Shown: positions 19,401 through 29,576 of the stretch, piece after piece | Layout: every line of letters begins with the position of its first letter | Numbering within the stretch: the stretch's first letter is position 1 | Source: Iodobacter violaceini | GTDB lineage: Bacteria > Pseudomonadota > Gammaproteobacteria > Burkholderiales > Chitinibacteraceae | Length of the DNA: 64,000 nucleotides | Direction of reading: 5' to 3' | Assembly: GCF_011601265.1 (NCBI RefSeq) | Contig: NZ_JAAOLX010000013.1 | Location: 47,916 to 111,915, forward strand | Position numbers and translations under genes: made by a program | The notes under the pieces: model-generated | The model's input: the letters and a program-made list of their open reading frames with translations, nothing else | What the model was told of the DNA's origin: nothing | Database searches by the model: none

Positions 19401-20658
19401 TGAAGTGATTGTTGTTGATGACAACGGTCGTGAACGTGAGCGTCACAAAGTACCGTACGGTGCAACGCTGACAGTCAAAGATGGCGACAGCATCAAAGCC
19501 GGTGGCGTACTGGGTACGTGGGATCCGCACACTCGTCCAATTATTTCTGAATACGCCGGTCAGGTGAAATTCGATAATGTGGAAGAGGGTATTACCGTAA
19601 TGAAGCAGGTCGATGATGTGACCGGTCTTTCGACCCTGGTTGTTATCGATCCTAAGCGTAAAGGCGGTAAGGCAACTGGCGTACGTCCAATGGTTAAGCT
19701 GCTGAATGAGCGTGGTGGCGAAGTTAAAATGGCGGGTACTGATACCACCGTTATGATCGGTTTCCAAGTGGGTTGTATTATCACGGTGAAAGACGGTCAG
19801 GTTGTTGGTGTTGGTGATGTATTGGCACGTATTCCACAAGAATCTGCTAAAACCCGCGATATTACCGGGGGTCTGCCTCGCGTTGCTGAGTTGTTTGAAG
19901 CGCGTATTCCGAAAGATCCTGGTATGCTGGCTGAAATTACTGGTACAGTTTCCTTCGGTAAAGAAACTAAGGGTAAACAGCGTTTAGTCTTAACGGATCT
20001 GGAAGGTGCTCCGCACGAATATCTGATTCTGAAAGAAAAACATGTGCTGGTTCACGATGGTCAGGTTGTTAACCGTGGTGAAAGTATTGTTGACGGTGCG
20101 ATTGATCCGCACGACATCTTGCGCCTGCAAGGTATCGAAGCGTTGTCACGTTACGTTGTGCAAGAAGTGCAGGAAGTTTACCGTCTGCAGGGTGTGAAGA
20201 TTAACGATAAGCACATTGAAGTAATTCTTCGTCAAATGTTGCGTCGTGTTGTTATCACAGATTCTGCTGATTCTGCCTTCATCCAGGGCGAGCAAGTTGA
20301 GCGTGCTGAAGTACTTACAGTGAACGATAAGTTGATTGCAGAGGGTAAGTTACCTGCAAGCTACGATAATGTTCTGTTAGGTATTACTAAGGCATCTCTG
20401 TCGACAGATTCGTTTATTTCAGCGGCTTCCTTCCAGGAAACCACGCGGGTACTGACTGAAGCAGCCATCATGGGTAAAGTTGATGACTTGCGCGGTCTGA
20501 AAGAAAACGTCATCGTTGGTCGTCTGATTCCGGCAGGTACTGGTTTAGCTTACCATCGCAGCCGTAAGCGTCAGGCTCCGGTGAGTGATCAGTTGTCTGA
20601 CATTTTTGCACCAGCTGCAGAGGCTGAAACCGCTGCAAGTGGTGAAGTTGGGGTCTGA
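16459..20658 (+). CDS. rpoC: RNA polymerase beta' subunit
   Basis: Largest polymerase subunit; 1399 residues. The N-terminal zinc site uses Cys70, Cys72, Cys85 and Cys88, the same numbering as E. coli. The catalytic magnesium loop NADFDGD is at 458-464. A second zinc ribbon is seen in [19 protein letters not shown] 16459 with GGAG upstream matches the family start; the frame extends back to 16408 only through the intergenic hairpin. Confidence 0.99.
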   Translation: MKGLLELFKQVAANEEFDAIKIGLASPEKIRSWSFGEVKKPETINYRTFKPERDGLFCARIFGPIKDYECLCGKYKRLKHRGVICEKCGVEVTLSKVRRDRMGHIELASPVAHIWFLKSLPSRLGMVLDIPLRDIERVLYFEGFVVIEPGMTPLTRGQLLTEEDYFNKVEEYGDEFVALMGAEAVRELLKSMDVEDQITTLRAELSSTGSETKIKKISKRLKVLEAFQRSGIKPEWMVLEVLPVLPPELRPLVPLDGGRFATSDLNDLYRRVINRNNRLKRLLELRAPEIIVRNEKRMLQEAVDSLLDNGRRGKAMTGANKRPLKSLADMIKGKGGRFRQNLLGKRVDYSGRSVITVGPTLRLHQCGLPKLMGLELFKPFIFHKLEVLGLATTIKAAKKMVEAQDPVVWDILEDVIREHPILLNRAPTLHRLGIQAFEPVLIEGKAIQLHPLVCAAFNADFDGDQMAVHVPLSLEAQMEARTLMLASNNVLSPANGEPIIVPSQDIVLGLYYMTRERINAKGEGMNLIDVSEAMRAYASKEVTLQTRVDIRLKEWVKDEDGEWQAQMVRRSTTVGRAILSEILPKGLDFSHIDKALKKKEIGKLINASFRRCGLKDTVIFADQLMYTGFAYSTRGGISICVDDMVVPDKKVQLLAESYAEVREIEHQYSSGLVTQGERYNKVVDIWGRAGDQIAKAMMDQLGKEKVINREGKEVDQDSFNSVFMMADSGARGSAAQIRQLAGMRGLMAKPDGSIIETPITTNFREGLTVLQYFISTHGARKGLADTALKTANSGYLTRRLVDVTQDLVVIEDDCGTKNGVVMKAVVQGGDVIEALRDRILGRVVVLDVIDPVTHETVFPVGTLLGEDEVDEIEHLGVDEVKVRTPLSCETRYGLCAKCYGRDLGRGHLVNTGEAVGVIAAQSIGEPGTQLTMRTFHIGGAASRAAAATQVEAKSSGNIAYSPNMRYVTNAKGDPVVIARSAEVIVVDDNGRERERHKVPYGATLTVKDGDSIKAGGVLGTWDPHTRPIISEYAGQVKFDNVEEGITVMKQVDDVTGLSTLVVIDPKRKGGKATGVRPMVKLLNERGGEVKMAGTDTTVMIGFQVGCIITVKDGQVVGVGDVLARIPQESAKTRDITGGLPRVAELFEARIPKDPGMLAEITGTVSFGKETKGKQRLVLTDLEGAPHEYLILKEKHVLVHDGQVVNRGESIVDGAIDPHDILRLQGIEALSRYVVQEVQEVYRLQGVKINDKHIEVILRQMLRRVVITDSADSAFIQGEQVERAEVLTVNDKLIAEGKLPASYDNVLLGITKASLSTDSFISAASFQETTRVLTEAAIMGKVDDLRGLKENVIVGRLIPAGTGLAYHRSRKRQAPVSDQLSDIFAPAAEAETAASGEVGV

Positions 20659-20674
20659 CGATCATCAGCTTGTC

Positions 20675-20704
20675 TTGACGACAAGCACTTGATTTCAATA
20701 GAAT
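20675..20704 (+). promoter_or_regulatory. Promoter-like site between rpoC and rpsL
   Basis: TTGACG (20675-20680), an 18-bp spacer and TAGAAT (20699-20704). The first hexamer lies in the loop of a seven-bp inverted repeat (20668-20686), so it may also be an operator. The expected start near 20711 is just ahead of the terminator hairpin. Confidence 0.5.
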
Positions 20705-20715
20705 CCTGTACTTTT

Positions 20716-20755
20716 ACACAACGCTCAGCTTAGCTGGGCGTTGTGTACTTCTTTT
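20716..20755 (+). terminator. Terminator at the rpoC/rpsL boundary
   Basis: A 14-base-pair stem (20716-20729 with 20733-20746, one G-U) and three-base loop, then a T-rich tail ending at 20755. It should end the rpoBC transcript; it also sits at the very 5' end of any RNA from the 20675-20704 promoter. Confidence 0.75.
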
Positions 20756-20781
20756 GTGCAGTCAGTATTTAAGTTTTTTTT

Positions 20782-20843
20782 CGCACTAAAAAAGAAGAAA
20801 CAAGCCGGTGGTGGTCGGCAAAAGCCTGACTGATAATTGGCTT
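20782..20843 (+). repeat. Imperfect direct repeat, copy 1 (rpsL leader)
   Basis: Shares with copy 2 the ordered words CGCA-TAAAA, GAAACAA, GTGGTGGTC, GACTGATAAT and TTAATGCTTTG (the last running a few bases past the listed end). The spacing between copies is 130-131 bp, with one indel. Confidence 0.65.
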
Positions 20844-20912
20844 AATGCTTTGATTTTAATTGCGAAAATTTATTTTTTGCCGTTGCTTGAAAGAAGTGGT
20901 TGTGAGTAGTGC

Positions 20913-20973
20913 CGCAGTAAAACAAAGAAACAAACATGTGGTGGTCAGCGTAAGCAGGACTGATAATGTGTTT
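20913..20973 (+). repeat. Imperfect direct repeat, copy 2 (rpsL leader)
   Basis: Second copy of the 60-bp element, ending about 70 bases before the rpsL start. Each copy contains a GATAAT hexamer (20962-20967 here), so the repeat may be a duplicated promoter or regulator site. Confidence 0.65.
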
Positions 20974-21040
20974 AATGCTTTGTATGAAATGATAAGACGC
21001 AAGTGCCCTAAAAGGGCTTTTTAACCTAAGGAAGTAATCA

Positions 21041-21415
21041 ATGCCAACGATTAACCAGCTCGTCCGTAAAGGTCGTGTGCAGGAAAAAGCAAAGAGCAAG
21101 GTTCCAGCTCTTGAGTCTTGCCCGCAAAAACGTGGCGTATGCACTCGTGTATACACAACCACTCCTAAGAAGCCAAACTCCGCGCTTCGTAAAGTTTGTA
21201 AAGTTCGCTTAACTAATGGTTTCGAAGTTATTTCGTACATTGGTGGTGAAGGCCATAACCTGCAGGAACACAGCGTTGTGCTGATCCGCGGCGGTCGTGT
21301 TAAGGATTTGCCGGGTGTGCGTTACCACACAGTACGCGGCTCTCTGGATACCGCCGGCGTTAAAGATCGCAAACAATCGCGCTCCAAGTACGGTACTAAG
21401 CGTCCTAAGGCTTAA
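21041..21415 (+). CDS. rpsL: 30S ribosomal protein S12
   Basis: Decoding-centre protein; 124 residues. The loop [13 protein letters not shown] and the segment [13 protein letters not shown] are intact. Lys43 and Lys88, the common streptomycin-resistance positions, are wild type, so susceptibility at this target is predicted. The Asp after Lys88 is the usual methylthiolation site. ATG 21041 follows AAGGAAG. Confidence 0.98.
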   Translation: MPTINQLVRKGRVQEKAKSKVPALESCPQKRGVCTRVYTTTPKKPNSALRKVCKVRLTNGFEVISYIGGEGHNLQEHSVVLIRGGRVKDLPGVRYHTVRGSLDTAGVKDRKQSRSKYGTKRPKA

Positions 21416-21423
21416 CTGCCACT

Positions 21424-21496
21424 GGACGGTCGGCGAGACCCATTCGGGCCGTCGAGTAAGTGGTCGTCTTGATGGGCGGCCGAGGGGGAAACCCCG
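21424..21496 (+). promoter_or_regulatory. Structured rpsL-rpsG intercistronic region (candidate S7 site)
   Basis: The 110-base gap contains GACGG/CCGTC (21425-21429 with 21449-21453) and a GGGG-AAA-CCCC hairpin (21485-21495). In E. coli, S7 represses the str operon by binding this intercistronic region; by position this is the equivalent, but the S7 fold was not modelled. Confidence 0.4.
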
Positions 21497-21525
21497 ACTG
21501 AATGAAATATTAAGGATAGAGAATT

Positions 21526-21996
21526 ATGCCTAGACGCAGAGAAGTACCGAAACGTGACGTTTTACCGGATCCAAAATTCGGTAGCCAAGAACTGACCAAG
21601 TTCATGAACGTTGTCATGATGGATGGCAAGAAAGCGGTTGCAGAGCGTATCGTTTACGGTGCACTTGTGCAGATCGAGAAAAAAACTGGCAAATCACCGC
21701 TGGAAGTATTCTCCGCTGCAATCGGTAACGCCAAGCCAATGGTTGAAGTTAAAAGCCGTCGTGTTGGTGGTGCAAACTATCAAGTACCAGTCGAAGTCCG
21801 TCCTAGCCGTCGTTTGGCATTGGCGATGCGTTGGGTTCGTGATGCGGCTCGTAAACGTGGTGAAAAATCGATGGATCTGCGTCTGGCAGGCGAACTCCTC
21901 GATGCGGCTGAAGGCCGTGGTGGCGCGATGAAGAAGCGCGACGAAGTACACCGTATGGCAGAAGCGAATAAAGCATTCGCTCACTACCGCTTCTAA
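21526..21996 (+). CDS. rpsG: 30S ribosomal protein S7
   Basis: Nucleates assembly of the 30S head and contacts E-site tRNA; 156 residues, standard length. [18 protein letters not shown] is the usual opening. The beta-hairpin [16 protein letters not shown] lies near residues 81-96. AAGGATAG precedes ATG 21526. fusA follows after 27 bases. Confidence 0.98.
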   Translation: MPRRREVPKRDVLPDPKFGSQELTKFMNVVMMDGKKAVAERIVYGALVQIEKKTGKSPLEVFSAAIGNAKPMVEVKSRRVGGANYQVPVEVRPSRRLALAMRWVRDAARKRGEKSMDLRLAGELLDAAEGRGGAMKKRDEVHRMAEANKAFAHYRF

Positions 21997-22023
21997 TCGC
22001 GTAACCCGGATAAGGAATCTCCC

Positions 22024-24123
22024 GTGGCACGTAAGACTTCTATTGAGCGCTACCGTAATATTGGTATTTCTGCTCACATCGACGCCGGTAAAACGACGAC
22101 GACCGAACGCGTTCTGTTCTACACCGGTGTAAACCACAAGATCGGTGAAGTGCATGATGGCGCCGCAACAATGGACTGGATGGAGCAAGAGCAGGAGCGT
22201 GGTATTACCATTACTTCTGCTGCTACAACTACGTTCTGGAAAGGCATGGCGCAACAGTACCCGGAACACCGCATTAACATCATCGACACCCCAGGTCACG
22301 TTGACTTCACTATTGAAGTTGAGCGCTCTATGCGCGTTCTGGACGGTGCATGCATGGTTTATTGCGCTGTGGGTGGTGTTCAGCCTCAGTCTGAAACCGT
22401 ATGGCGTCAAGCTAATAAATACAAAGTTCCACGTCTTGCTTTCGTAAACAAGATGGACCGTCAGGGTGCTAACTTCTTCCGCGTTGTAGAGCAGATGAAG
22501 ATTCGCCTGAAAGCTAATCCAGTGCCAGTTGTAATTCCAGTTGGCGCTGAAGATGGCTTTACCGGCGTGGTTGATCTGATCAAGATGAAATCTATCTTGT
22601 GGGATGAAGCATCGCAAGGTATGAAGTTTGAGTATGGTGATATCCCTGCTGAATTAGCAGAGATCGCTCAAACTTGGCGTGAAAACATGGTTGAAGCCGC
22701 TGCTGAGTCATCTGAAGAGATGATGAACAAATACCTTGAAGAAGGTGATTTGAGCGAAGCTGAAATCATTGAAGGTTTGCGCATTCGTACTTTAGCGTGC
22801 GAAATTCAGCCTATGCTGTGTGGCAGTGCGTTCAAGAACAAGGGCGTACAACGTATGCTCGACGCTGTGATCGATTTCATGCCTTCACCGGTTGAAGTTG
22901 CTGCGATTACTGGCGTGGATGAAAAAGAACAACCGATTACTCGTGAAGCTTCAGATACGGCTCCGTTCTCGGCGCTGGCATTTAAGCTGATGAGCGATCC
23001 TTATGTTGGTCAGCTGACCTTCTTCCGTGTTTACTCTGGTGTTGTGAAGTCTGGCGATACCGTGCTGAACTCGGTTAAGGATAAGAAAGAGCGTATCGGC
23101 CGTATCGTGCAAATGCATGCAAACGATCGTCAGGAAATTGATGAAGTTTATGCTGGCGATATCGCTGCTGCGATTGGCTTGAAAGAAGTTACAACAGGTG
23201 AAACATTATGTGCACCAAGTGACTTCATTATCTTGGAACGCATGATATTCCCAGAGCCAGTAATTCACGTTGCTGTTGAGCCAAAAACAAAGCAAGACCA
23301 GGAAAAAATGGGTATTGCTCTGAATCGTCTTGCTAAGGAAGATCCGTCTTTCCGTGTGCGTACAGACGAAGAAACCGGCCAGACAATTATGTCTGGTATG
23401 GGTGAGCTGCACTTAGAAATTCTGGTTGACCGTATGCGCCGTGAGTTTGGTGTTGAGGCAAACGTGGGTGCTCCGCAAGTTGCATACCGCGAAACAATTA
23501 CCCGTATCGCTACCGATATCGAAGGTAAGCATGCTAAACAGTCTGGCGGTAAAGGTCAGTACGGTCATTGCGTGATTACTGTTGAGCCTTCGGGTGAAGG
23601 TAATGGCTACGAGTTTATCGACGAAATCAAGGGTGGTACAATTCCTCGTGAATTTATCCCTTCGGTGGATAAAGGTATCCAGAACACATTGAAAGCTGGT
23701 GTGTTGGCAGGCTTCCCGGTTGTTGACGTTAAGGTTCGCCTGACGTTTGGTTCGTACCACGATGTTGACTCTTCACAAATTGCGTTTGAACTTGCGGGTT
23801 CGATTGCATTTAAGGAAGCGATGCGTCGTGCTGGTGCCGTTATTCTTGAGCCTATGATGGCCGTAGAAGTCGAAACACCAGAAGAGTACATGGGCGACAT
23901 CATGGGCGATATCTCGTCCCGCCGTGGTATCTTGCAAGGTATGGATGATAATCCTGCCGGTGGCAAGATGGTTAAGGCAGAGTTGCCTCTTTCCGAGATG
24001 TTTGGTTACTCGACACGCTTGCGTTCTATGTCGCAAGGTCGTGCAACTTACTCTATGGAATTCAAGCACTACTCCGAAGCGCCGAAGCATGTGGCTGACG
24101 CGATTATTGCGAACAAAAAATAA
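22024..24123 (+). CDS. fusA: Elongation factor G
   Basis: GTPase that drives translocation and, with RRF, ribosome recycling; 699 residues. The P-loop AHIDAGKT is at 17-24, followed by DTPGHVDF and NKMD, then domains II-V. Start is GTG 22024, 27 bases after rpsG with AAGGAATC upstream; an ATG start is not available in the right place. It is the translocation-type EF-G by its place in the str operon. Confidence 0.98.
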   Translation: MARKTSIERYRNIGISAHIDAGKTTTTERVLFYTGVNHKIGEVHDGAATMDWMEQEQERGITITSAATTTFWKGMAQQYPEHRINIIDTPGHVDFTIEVERSMRVLDGACMVYCAVGGVQPQSETVWRQANKYKVPRLAFVNKMDRQGANFFRVVEQMKIRLKANPVPVVIPVGAEDGFTGVVDLIKMKSILWDEASQGMKFEYGDIPAELAEIAQTWRENMVEAAAESSEEMMNKYLEEGDLSEAEIIEGLRIRTLACEIQPMLCGSAFKNKGVQRMLDAVIDFMPSPVEVAAITGVDEKEQPITREASDTAPFSALAFKLMSDPYVGQLTFFRVYSGVVKSGDTVLNSVKDKKERIGRIVQMHANDRQEIDEVYAGDIAAAIGLKEVTTGETLCAPSDFIILERMIFPEPVIHVAVEPKTKQDQEKMGIALNRLAKEDPSFRVRTDEETGQTIMSGMGELHLEILVDRMRREFGVEANVGAPQVAYRETITRIATDIEGKHAKQSGGKGQYGHCVITVEPSGEGNGYEFIDEIKGGTIPREFIPSVDKGIQNTLKAGVLAGFPVVDVKVRLTFGSYHDVDSSQIAFELAGSIAFKEAMRRAGAVILEPMMAVEVETPEEYMGDIMGDISSRRGILQGMDDNPAGGKMVKAELPLSEMFGYSTRLRSMSQGRATYSMEFKHYSEAPKHVADAIIANKK

Positions 24124-24149
24124 TCAAATAATTTAAAGGATCTATAGCA

Positions 24150-25340
24150 ATGGCAAAAGAAAAATTTACGCGCACAAAGCCACACGTTAACGTTGGTACA
24201 ATTGGTCACGTTGACCATGGTAAGACCACACTGACAGCGGCTATTTCGACAATCTTGTCGAAAAAATTCGGTGGTGAAGCGAAAGACTACTCACAAATCG
24301 ACAGCGCACCTGAAGAAAAAGCACGCGGTATTACTATTAATACTTCACACGTTGAGTATGAGACAGAAACTCGTCACTACGCTCACGTTGACTGCCCGGG
24401 TCACGCGGATTACATCAAGAACATGATTACCGGTGCTGCGCAGATGGATGGCGCGATCCTGGTTTGTTCCGCTGCTGATGGTCCTATGCCACAAACTCGC
24501 GAGCACATCTTGCTGGCTCGTCAGGTTGGTGTTCCGTACATCGTTGTTTACCTGAACAAAGCTGACTTGGTTGATGATGCAGAGTTGCTTGAGCTGGTTG
24601 ACATGGAAGTTCGTGAGCTGCTGAGCAAATATGATTTCCCAGGTGACGATACTCCTATCGTTGTGGGTTCTGCCCGTCTGGCGCTGGAAGGTGACCAATC
24701 TGAGCACGGCGAGCCATCGATCTACCGTCTTGCTGAAGCGCTTGATTCGTACATTCCATTGCCAGAGCGTGCTGTAGACGGCGCGTTCCTGATGCCAGTT
24801 GAAGACGTATTCTCGATCTCTGGTCGCGGTACTGTAGTAACAGGTCGTGTAGAGCGCGGTGTAGTTAAAGTTGGTGAAGAAATCGAAATCGTTGGTATCA
24901 CTACAACGGTTAAGACTACATGTACTGGTGTTGAAATGTTCCGTAAGCTGCTGGACCAAGGTCAGGCTGGCGATAACATCGGTGCATTGCTGCGTGGTAC
25001 TAAGCGTGAAGATGTTCAGCGTGGTCAAGTTCTGGCAAAACCAGGTTCGATTACTCCGCACACAAAGTTCGAAGGCTCTGTGTACGTTCTGTCGAAAGAT
25101 GAAGGTGGTCGTCACACTCCATTCTTTAACGGCTACCGTCCACAGTTCTTCTTCCGTACAACTGACGTAACAGGTTCGGTTGATTTGCCAGCAGGTACAG
25201 AAATGGTGATGCCAGGTGATAACGTTGAAGTAACCGTTACCCTGATCGCTCCAGTTGCAATGGAACAAGGTCTGCGCTTCGCGATTCGCGAAGGTGGTCG
25301 TACTGTTGGTGCTGGTGTTGTTGCCAAAGTCCTCGTTTAA
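24150..25340 (+). CDS. tuf: Elongation factor Tu, copy 2
   Basis: Second EF-Tu gene, in the classic tufA place after fusA; 396 residues with GHVDHGKT at 19-26. It differs from copy 1 at five residues near the C-terminus (including the last two, LV here and IE there). The nucleotide sequences are nearly identical through the middle but diverge at synonymous sites at both ends. AAAGGATC precedes ATG 24150. Confidence 0.98.
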   Translation: MAKEKFTRTKPHVNVGTIGHVDHGKTTLTAAISTILSKKFGGEAKDYSQIDSAPEEKARGITINTSHVEYETETRHYAHVDCPGHADYIKNMITGAAQMDGAILVCSAADGPMPQTREHILLARQVGVPYIVVYLNKADLVDDAELLELVDMEVRELLSKYDFPGDDTPIVVGSARLALEGDQSEHGEPSIYRLAEALDSYIPLPERAVDGAFLMPVEDVFSISGRGTVVTGRVERGVVKVGEEIEIVGITTTVKTTCTGVEMFRKLLDQGQAGDNIGALLRGTKREDVQRGQVLAKPGSITPHTKFEGSVYVLSKDEGGRHTPFFNGYRPQFFFRTTDVTGSVDLPAGTEMVMPGDNVEVTVTLIAPVAMEQGLRFAIREGGRTVGAGVVAKVLV

Positions 25341-25354
25341 GCCAGGTAACTAAA

Positions 25355-25666
25355 ATGCAAAACCAAAAAATTCGTATCCGTCTGAAAGCTTTTGACTACG
25401 CTTTGATCGATCGTTCGGCGCAGGAAATTGTTGATACGGCTAAGCGTACTGGTGCTGTTGTTAAAGGCCCGGTTCCGCTACCTACTAAAATTGAGCGTTT
25501 TGACATTCTGAGCTCCCCACACGTTAATAAAATGGCGCGTGATCAGATGGAAATTCGCACACATTTGCGTTTAATGGATATCGTTAATCCAACAGATAAA
25601 ACTGTTGATGCACTGATGAAGCTGGATTTACCAGCTGGTGTAGACGTAGAAATTAAACTGCAGTAA
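25355..25666 (+). CDS. rpsJ: 30S ribosomal protein S10 (NusE)
   Basis: Head protein of the small subunit and, free of the ribosome, the NusE partner of NusB and NusG in antitermination. It has 103 residues with the start [15 protein letters not shown] and the conserved GPVPLPTK loop. It follows tuf by 14 bases. A 157-base gap with promoter and terminator separates it from rplC, which splits the S10 operon here. Confidence 0.98.
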   Translation: MQNQKIRIRLKAFDYALIDRSAQEIVDTAKRTGAVVKGPVPLPTKIERFDILSSPHVNKMARDQMEIRTHLRLMDIVNPTDKTVDALMKLDLPAGVDVEIKLQ

Positions 25667-25708
25667 TCGGCAAACAAGATTTTTTTTGCTGTGATGTGCG
25701 CTAAGTAC

Positions 25709-25737
25709 TTGCGGTAAAAGAAAAATCTTGCTAAAGT
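25709..25737 (+). promoter_or_regulatory. Promoter upstream of rplC
   Basis: TTGCGG (25709-25714), a 17-bp spacer and TAAAGT (25732-25737). The start would fall near 25744, at the base of the hairpin at 25742. Confidence 0.5.
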
Positions 25738-25741
25738 CGCG

Positions 25742-25773
25742 GGCTTGCTACTTAAGGGTGGCAAGCCTTTTTT
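25742..25773 (+). terminator. Terminator/attenuator between rpsJ and rplC
   Basis: A nine-base-pair stem (25742-25750 with 25759-25767, one G-U) and a run of six T. Because it lies within a conserved ribosomal operon, it is a candidate attenuator, perhaps the local counterpart of the L4-controlled S10 leader. Confidence 0.65.
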
Positions 25774-25823
25774 ACTTTAGGTTTAGCCGGTCAATCGTAA
25801 TCGGCCCTGAAAGGGATATAACT

Positions 25824-26468
25824 ATGAGCTTAGGACTTGTCGGACGTAAAGTCGGCATGACCCGCGTATTTGCTGAGGATGGTGCTTCCATTCCGGTAAC
25901 TGTGCTGGACATGTCTGCTAATCGCGTTACGCAAATCAAGACGCCGGAAACTGATGGCTATGCAGCTGTTCAGGTTACTTTCGGTGCAAAGAAAGCTAGT
26001 CGTGTTAACAAGGCTCAGGCAGGCCACTTTGCGAAAGCAGGCGTGGAAGCTGGTTTGGGTTTGGTTGAATTTAACGTTACTGCTGAGAAATTAGCAGAAT
26101 TGAAGGCTGGCGATCAGCTTTCAGTTGAGATGTTTGCGGCTGGTTCTTATGTTGATGTTACTGGTACAACTCTTGGTAAGGGTTTTGCTGGTGTAATTAA
26201 ACGTCACCACTTCTCTTCCAACCGTGCCTCACACGGTAACTCGCGCTCGCACAATACGCCGGGTTCCATTGGTCAGGCGCAAGATCCTGGTCGTGTTTTG
26301 CCGGGTAAGCGCATGGCGGGTCAACTGGGTAACGTTCAGCGTACAACCCAGAACTTGGAAATCGTCCGTGTCGACGCCGAACGTCAATTGCTGTTGGTTA
26401 AGGGCGCAGTCCCTGGCTGCAAGGGCAATGACGTAGTTGTTCGTCCGAGTGTGAAGGCAGGTGCGTAA
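25824..26468 (+). CDS. rplC: 50S ribosomal protein L3
   Basis: Early assembly protein that reaches the peptidyl transferase centre; 214 residues. The central extension contains [21 protein letters not shown], including the Gln methylated by PrmB in E. coli. ATG 25824 follows GAAAGGGA and matches the family start; the frame opens earlier at 25728 but that part crosses the terminator. The stop overlaps rplD as TAATG. Confidence 0.97.
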   Translation: MSLGLVGRKVGMTRVFAEDGASIPVTVLDMSANRVTQIKTPETDGYAAVQVTFGAKKASRVNKAQAGHFAKAGVEAGLGLVEFNVTAEKLAELKAGDQLSVEMFAAGSYVDVTGTTLGKGFAGVIKRHHFSSNRASHGNSRSHNTPGSIGQAQDPGRVLPGKRMAGQLGNVQRTTQNLEIVRVDAERQLLLVKGAVPGCKGNDVVVRPSVKAGA

Positions 26469-27088
26469 TGGATCTTAAAGTCATCAATGCTGCCGGCGAG
26501 GCGCAAGCCGCTGTTGCTGGTTCAGATGCACTGTTCGCACGCGAATTCAACGAAGCGCTGGTTCACCAAGTTGTGACAGCTTACTTCGCGAATGCTCGTA
26601 GCGGCAATCGTGCTCAAAAGGGTCGTGATAACGTAAGTCACACGACCAAAAAGCCTTGGAAGCAGAAAGGTACTGGCCGTGCTCGTGCTGGTATGAGCTC
26701 CTCCCCGCTTTGGCGTGGTGGTGGTCGTGCTTTCCCGAATAGCCCGGACGAGAACTTCTCGCAAAAGGTTAACCGTAAGATGTTCCGTGCTGGTATTGCG
26801 ACCATTCTGTCGCAACTGGTTCGTGAAGAGCGTCTTGTGGTGGTGGAAAGCTTTACCGCTGAAACACCAAAAACTAAGGCTTTCGCGCAGAAACTTGCTG
26901 CTATGCAGTTGGATTCCGTGCTGATTATCACCAAAGAGCTGGATGAGAACTTGTACCTCGCGTCGCGCAATCTGGCGCACGTTCTGGTGCTTGAGCCATC
27001 GCAAGCTGATCCAGTGAGCCTCGTTCGTTTTAAGAAAGTGGTTATCACTCGCGAAGCACTGCAAGCTTTTGAGGAGTTGTACGCATGA
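26468..27088 (+). CDS. rplD: 50S ribosomal protein L4
   Basis: Lines the exit tunnel with its loop ([15 protein letters not shown], about residues 58-72) and represses the S10 operon in E. coli. It has 206 residues. It starts inside the rplC stop (TAATG) and ends overlapping rplW (ATGA), so translation is coupled on both sides. Confidence 0.97.
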   Translation: MDLKVINAAGEAQAAVAGSDALFAREFNEALVHQVVTAYFANARSGNRAQKGRDNVSHTTKKPWKQKGTGRARAGMSSSPLWRGGGRAFPNSPDENFSQKVNRKMFRAGIATILSQLVREERLVVVESFTAETPKTKAFAQKLAAMQLDSVLIITKELDENLYLASRNLAHVLVLEPSQADPVSLVRFKKVVITREALQAFEELYA

Positions 27089-27390
27089 TGCAATTCTCTG
27101 AAAATCGTCTGCTTCAAGTTCTTCTGGCACCTATCGTGTCGGAAAAGACCACTTTTGTGGCTGAAAAGAATGACCAGGTTGTTTTTCGTGTATCCACGGA
27201 CGCTACTAAGGCAGAAATCAAGGCCGCTGTTGAGCTTCTCTTTAAAGTGAAGGTTGAAGGCGTGTCGACATTGAATGTCAAGGGCAAGGGCAAGAAATTT
27301 GGTCGTACCGTAGGTCGTCGCAAGGACTGGAAAAAGGCTTATATTAGCCTTGCTGCTGGCCAAGAACTCGACCTCGCGGCAGCGCAGTAA
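27085..27390 (+). CDS. rplW: 50S ribosomal protein L23
   Basis: Sits at the tunnel exit and docks trigger factor and the signal recognition particle. It has 101 residues with [12 protein letters not shown] near the start and the basic loop [19 protein letters not shown]. The start ATGATG overlaps the rplD stop; the second ATG at 27088 is an equally possible start. Confidence 0.96.
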   Translation: MMQFSENRLLQVLLAPIVSEKTTFVAEKNDQVVFRVSTDATKAEIKAAVELLFKVKVEGVSTLNVKGKGKKFGRTVGRRKDWKKAYISLAAGQELDLAAAQ

Positions 27391-27402
27391 AGGAGACTGA
27401 AA

Positions 27403-28239
27403 ATGGCATTGGTAAAAGTAAAACCGACGTCCCCCGGTCGCCGCGCCGTCGTCAAGGTTGTGACCCCAGATCTACACAAGGGTGCGCCATACGCTCCTTT
27501 GCTCGAGTCGCAAAGCAAGACAGCTGGTCGTAACAACCGTGGTGTGATTACAACCCGTCATATGGGTGGTGGTCACAAGCAGCATTATCGTCTTATCGAC
27601 TTTAAGCGCAATGACAAGGATGGTATCGTAGCGCGCGTTGAGCGCCTTGAGTACGATCCTAACCGTACCGCTAACATTGCGTTGCTTTGCTACGCAGATG
27701 GTGAGCGTCGCTATATCGTTGCTCCTAAAGGCCTGAAGGCTGATATGACCGTGATTTCTGGCTCGGATGCGCCGATTAAGGTGGGTAACACCCTCCCAAT
27801 CCGCAATATCCCAGTTGGTTCCACAATCCATTGCATTGAACTGCAACCGGGCAAAGGCGCTCAGTTGGCACGTTCTGCAGGTGCAGCAGTTCAGTTGCTG
27901 GCTCGCGAAGGTGCTTACGCTCAATTGCGTTTGCGCTCTGGCGAAATCCGCAAGGTTCATGTTGACTGCCGCGCAACAATCGGTGAAGTAGGTAACGAAG
28001 AGCATAATCTTCGCTCCTACGGTAAAGCAGGTGCTAAGCGTTGGTTGGGTATTCGTCCAACTGTACGTGGTACTGCAATGAACCCGGTTGATCACCCGCA
28101 CGGTGGTGGTGAAGGTCGTACTGGTGAAGGTCGTGTTCCAGTAAGTCCATGGGGCCAGCCTGCTAAGGGCTATCGCACTCGTCGCAACAAACGCACAAGC
28201 AATATGATCGTGCGTCGTCGTCCCGCGAACAAGAGGTAA
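27403..28239 (+). CDS. rplB: 50S ribosomal protein L2
   Basis: Needed for subunit association and tRNA binding near the peptidyl transferase centre; 278 residues. The C-terminal motif [14 protein letters not shown] contains the conserved essential His. Preceded by AAGGAGA, twelve bases after rplW; rpsS begins five bases downstream. Confidence 0.98.
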   Translation: MALVKVKPTSPGRRAVVKVVTPDLHKGAPYAPLLESQSKTAGRNNRGVITTRHMGGGHKQHYRLIDFKRNDKDGIVARVERLEYDPNRTANIALLCYADGERRYIVAPKGLKADMTVISGSDAPIKVGNTLPIRNIPVGSTIHCIELQPGKGAQLARSAGAAVQLLAREGAYAQLRLRSGEIRKVHVDCRATIGEVGNEEHNLRSYGKAGAKRWLGIRPTVRGTAMNPVDHPHGGGEGRTGEGRVPVSPWGQPAKGYRTRRNKRTSNMIVRRRPANKR

Positions 28240-28244
28240 TGTAA

Positions 28245-28520
28245 ATGGCACGTTCTATTAAAAAAGGCCCATTCGTTGACCTGCACCTGATTAAAAAGGT
28301 GGAAACTGCCCGCGCGGCGAACGACAAGCGTCCAGTGAAAACTTGGTCACGCCGTTCTACTGTGTTGCCAGACTTCGTTGGTCTGACAATTGCGGTTCAC
28401 AATGGTAAGCAGCACGTTCCAGTATATGTGAACGAAAATATGGTTGGACACAAGTTGGGTGAGTTCGCACTTACCCGCACGTTCAAAGGCCATGCTGCGG
28501 ACAAAAAAGCCAAGCGATAA
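28245..28520 (+). CDS. rpsS: 30S ribosomal protein S19
   Basis: Head protein that contacts S13 and the A-site finger; 91 residues. It opens [12 protein letters not shown] and has the conserved [16 protein letters not shown] at residues 67-82. It is five bases after rplB with GAGGTAA as ribosome site. Confidence 0.98.
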   Translation: MARSIKKGPFVDLHLIKKVETARAANDKRPVKTWSRRSTVLPDFVGLTIAVHNGKQHVPVYVNENMVGHKLGEFALTRTFKGHAADKKAKR

Positions 28521-28529
28521 GGTGAAGAC

Positions 28530-28859
28530 ATGCAAGTATCTGCTGTATTAAGCAACACTCGCCTCTCCGCCCAAAAAGCGCGGCTGGTCGCTGACCTAGT
28601 CCGTGGCAAGCCGGTAGAGCAGGCGTTGAACATCCTGGCCTTCTGCCCTAAAAAGGGTGCAGTTTTAATTAAGAAGGTTCTGGAATCCGCTATTGCCAAT
28701 GCTGAGCACAATGAAGGCGCCGATATCGACGCACTCAAAGTGACCACAATTTTTGTGGATAAGGGACCTTCTCTTAAGCGTTTCAGCGCACGTGCCAAAG
28801 GCCGTGGCAATCGTATCGAGAAGCAAACTTGCCATATCACATTGATTGTTGGCGATTAA
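28530..28859 (+). CDS. rplV: 50S ribosomal protein L22
   Basis: Its long beta-hairpin lines the exit tunnel opposite L4. It has 109 residues, with [21 protein letters not shown] near the N-terminus and the hairpin loop [18 protein letters not shown]. No deletion is seen in the macrolide-related hairpin tip. rpsC starts nine bases after the stop. Confidence 0.98.
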   Translation: MQVSAVLSNTRLSAQKARLVADLVRGKPVEQALNILAFCPKKGAVLIKKVLESAIANAEHNEGADIDALKVTTIFVDKGPSLKRFSARAKGRGNRIEKQTCHITLIVGD

Positions 28860-28868
28860 GGAGCGACT

Positions 28869-29576
28869 ATGGGTCAGAAAGTTCATCCGACGGGTTTTCG
28901 TCTCGCCGTCACTAAGAACTGGGCTTCGCGTTGGTACGCCAACAGTAGCAATTTTGCCGGTATGCTCAATGAAGATATCGCAGTACGCGATTATCTGAAA
29001 AAGAAACTGGCCAGTGCTTCAGTGAGTCGTGTCGTAATCGAGCGTCCGGCTAAGAATGCCAAAATCACTATTTTCACGGCTCGTCCTGGTGTAGTGATTG
29101 GTAAAAAGGGTGAGGATATTGAGCAGCTCAAAAAAGCGCTGCAAAAGATCCTGAATGTGCCCGTGCATGTAAATATCGAAGAAGTGCGTAAGCCTGAAAT
29201 CGATGCACAAATTATTGCTGACAGCATTTCTGCGCAACTTGAAAAGCGCGTAATGTTCCGTCGTGCGATGAAGCGTGCAATGCAAAACGCAATGCGTCTT
29301 GGTGCTCAAGGTATCAAGATCATGTCGTCAGGTCGTTTGAACGGCATCGAAATTGCGCGTACAGAATGGTATCGTGAAGGTCGTGTGCCTTTGCATACTC
29401 TGCGTGCAGATATTGATTACGCAACTTCTGAAGCCAAAACCACCTACGGTATCATTGGTATCAAGGTTTGGGTTTATAAAGGCGAAATGAAGCCGGGCGA
29501 AAAGGCTGCTGAACCAGCACCTGAAGCTCAGAAGAAAAACGCACGGAAGGGGCCTCGCAATGCTGCAGCCAACTAG
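28869..29576 (+). CDS. rpsC: 30S ribosomal protein S3
   Basis: mRNA-entry protein; 235 residues. It has an N-terminal KH domain with [18 protein letters not shown] (about 75-92) and a C-terminal S3 domain ([21 protein letters not shown]), ending in an Ala/Lys/Pro-rich tail. Its last 17 bases overlap the start of rplP in another frame. Confidence 0.98.
   Translation: MGQKVHPTGFRLAVTKNWASRWYANSSNFAGMLNEDIAVRDYLKKKLASASVSRVVIERPAKNAKITIFTARPGVVIGKKGEDIEQLKKALQKILNVPVHVNIEEVRKPEIDAQIIADSISAQLEKRVMFRRAMKRAMQNAMRLGAQGIKIMSSGRLNGIEIARTEWYREGRVPLHTLRADIDYATSEAKTTYGIIGIKVWVYKGEMKPGEKAAEPAPEAQKKNARKGPRNAAAN

Larger units (their letters stand above)
20659..21040 (+). other. Long leader/intergenic region between rpoC and rpsL
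   Basis: A gap of 382 bases with no gene. It holds a promoter-like pair, a terminator and two copies of a 60-bp imperfect repeat, listed separately. The last 40 bases lead to the rpsL ribosome site AAGGAAG. Confidence 0.7.

Noticed and set aside
21694..22617. 307-codon minus-strand frame opposite rpsG and fusA
   Set aside because: A shadow of strongly biased codons in highly expressed genes. Similar shadows at 17305-18231, 24345-25268, 32295-33242 and 26638-27363 were rejected for the same reason.
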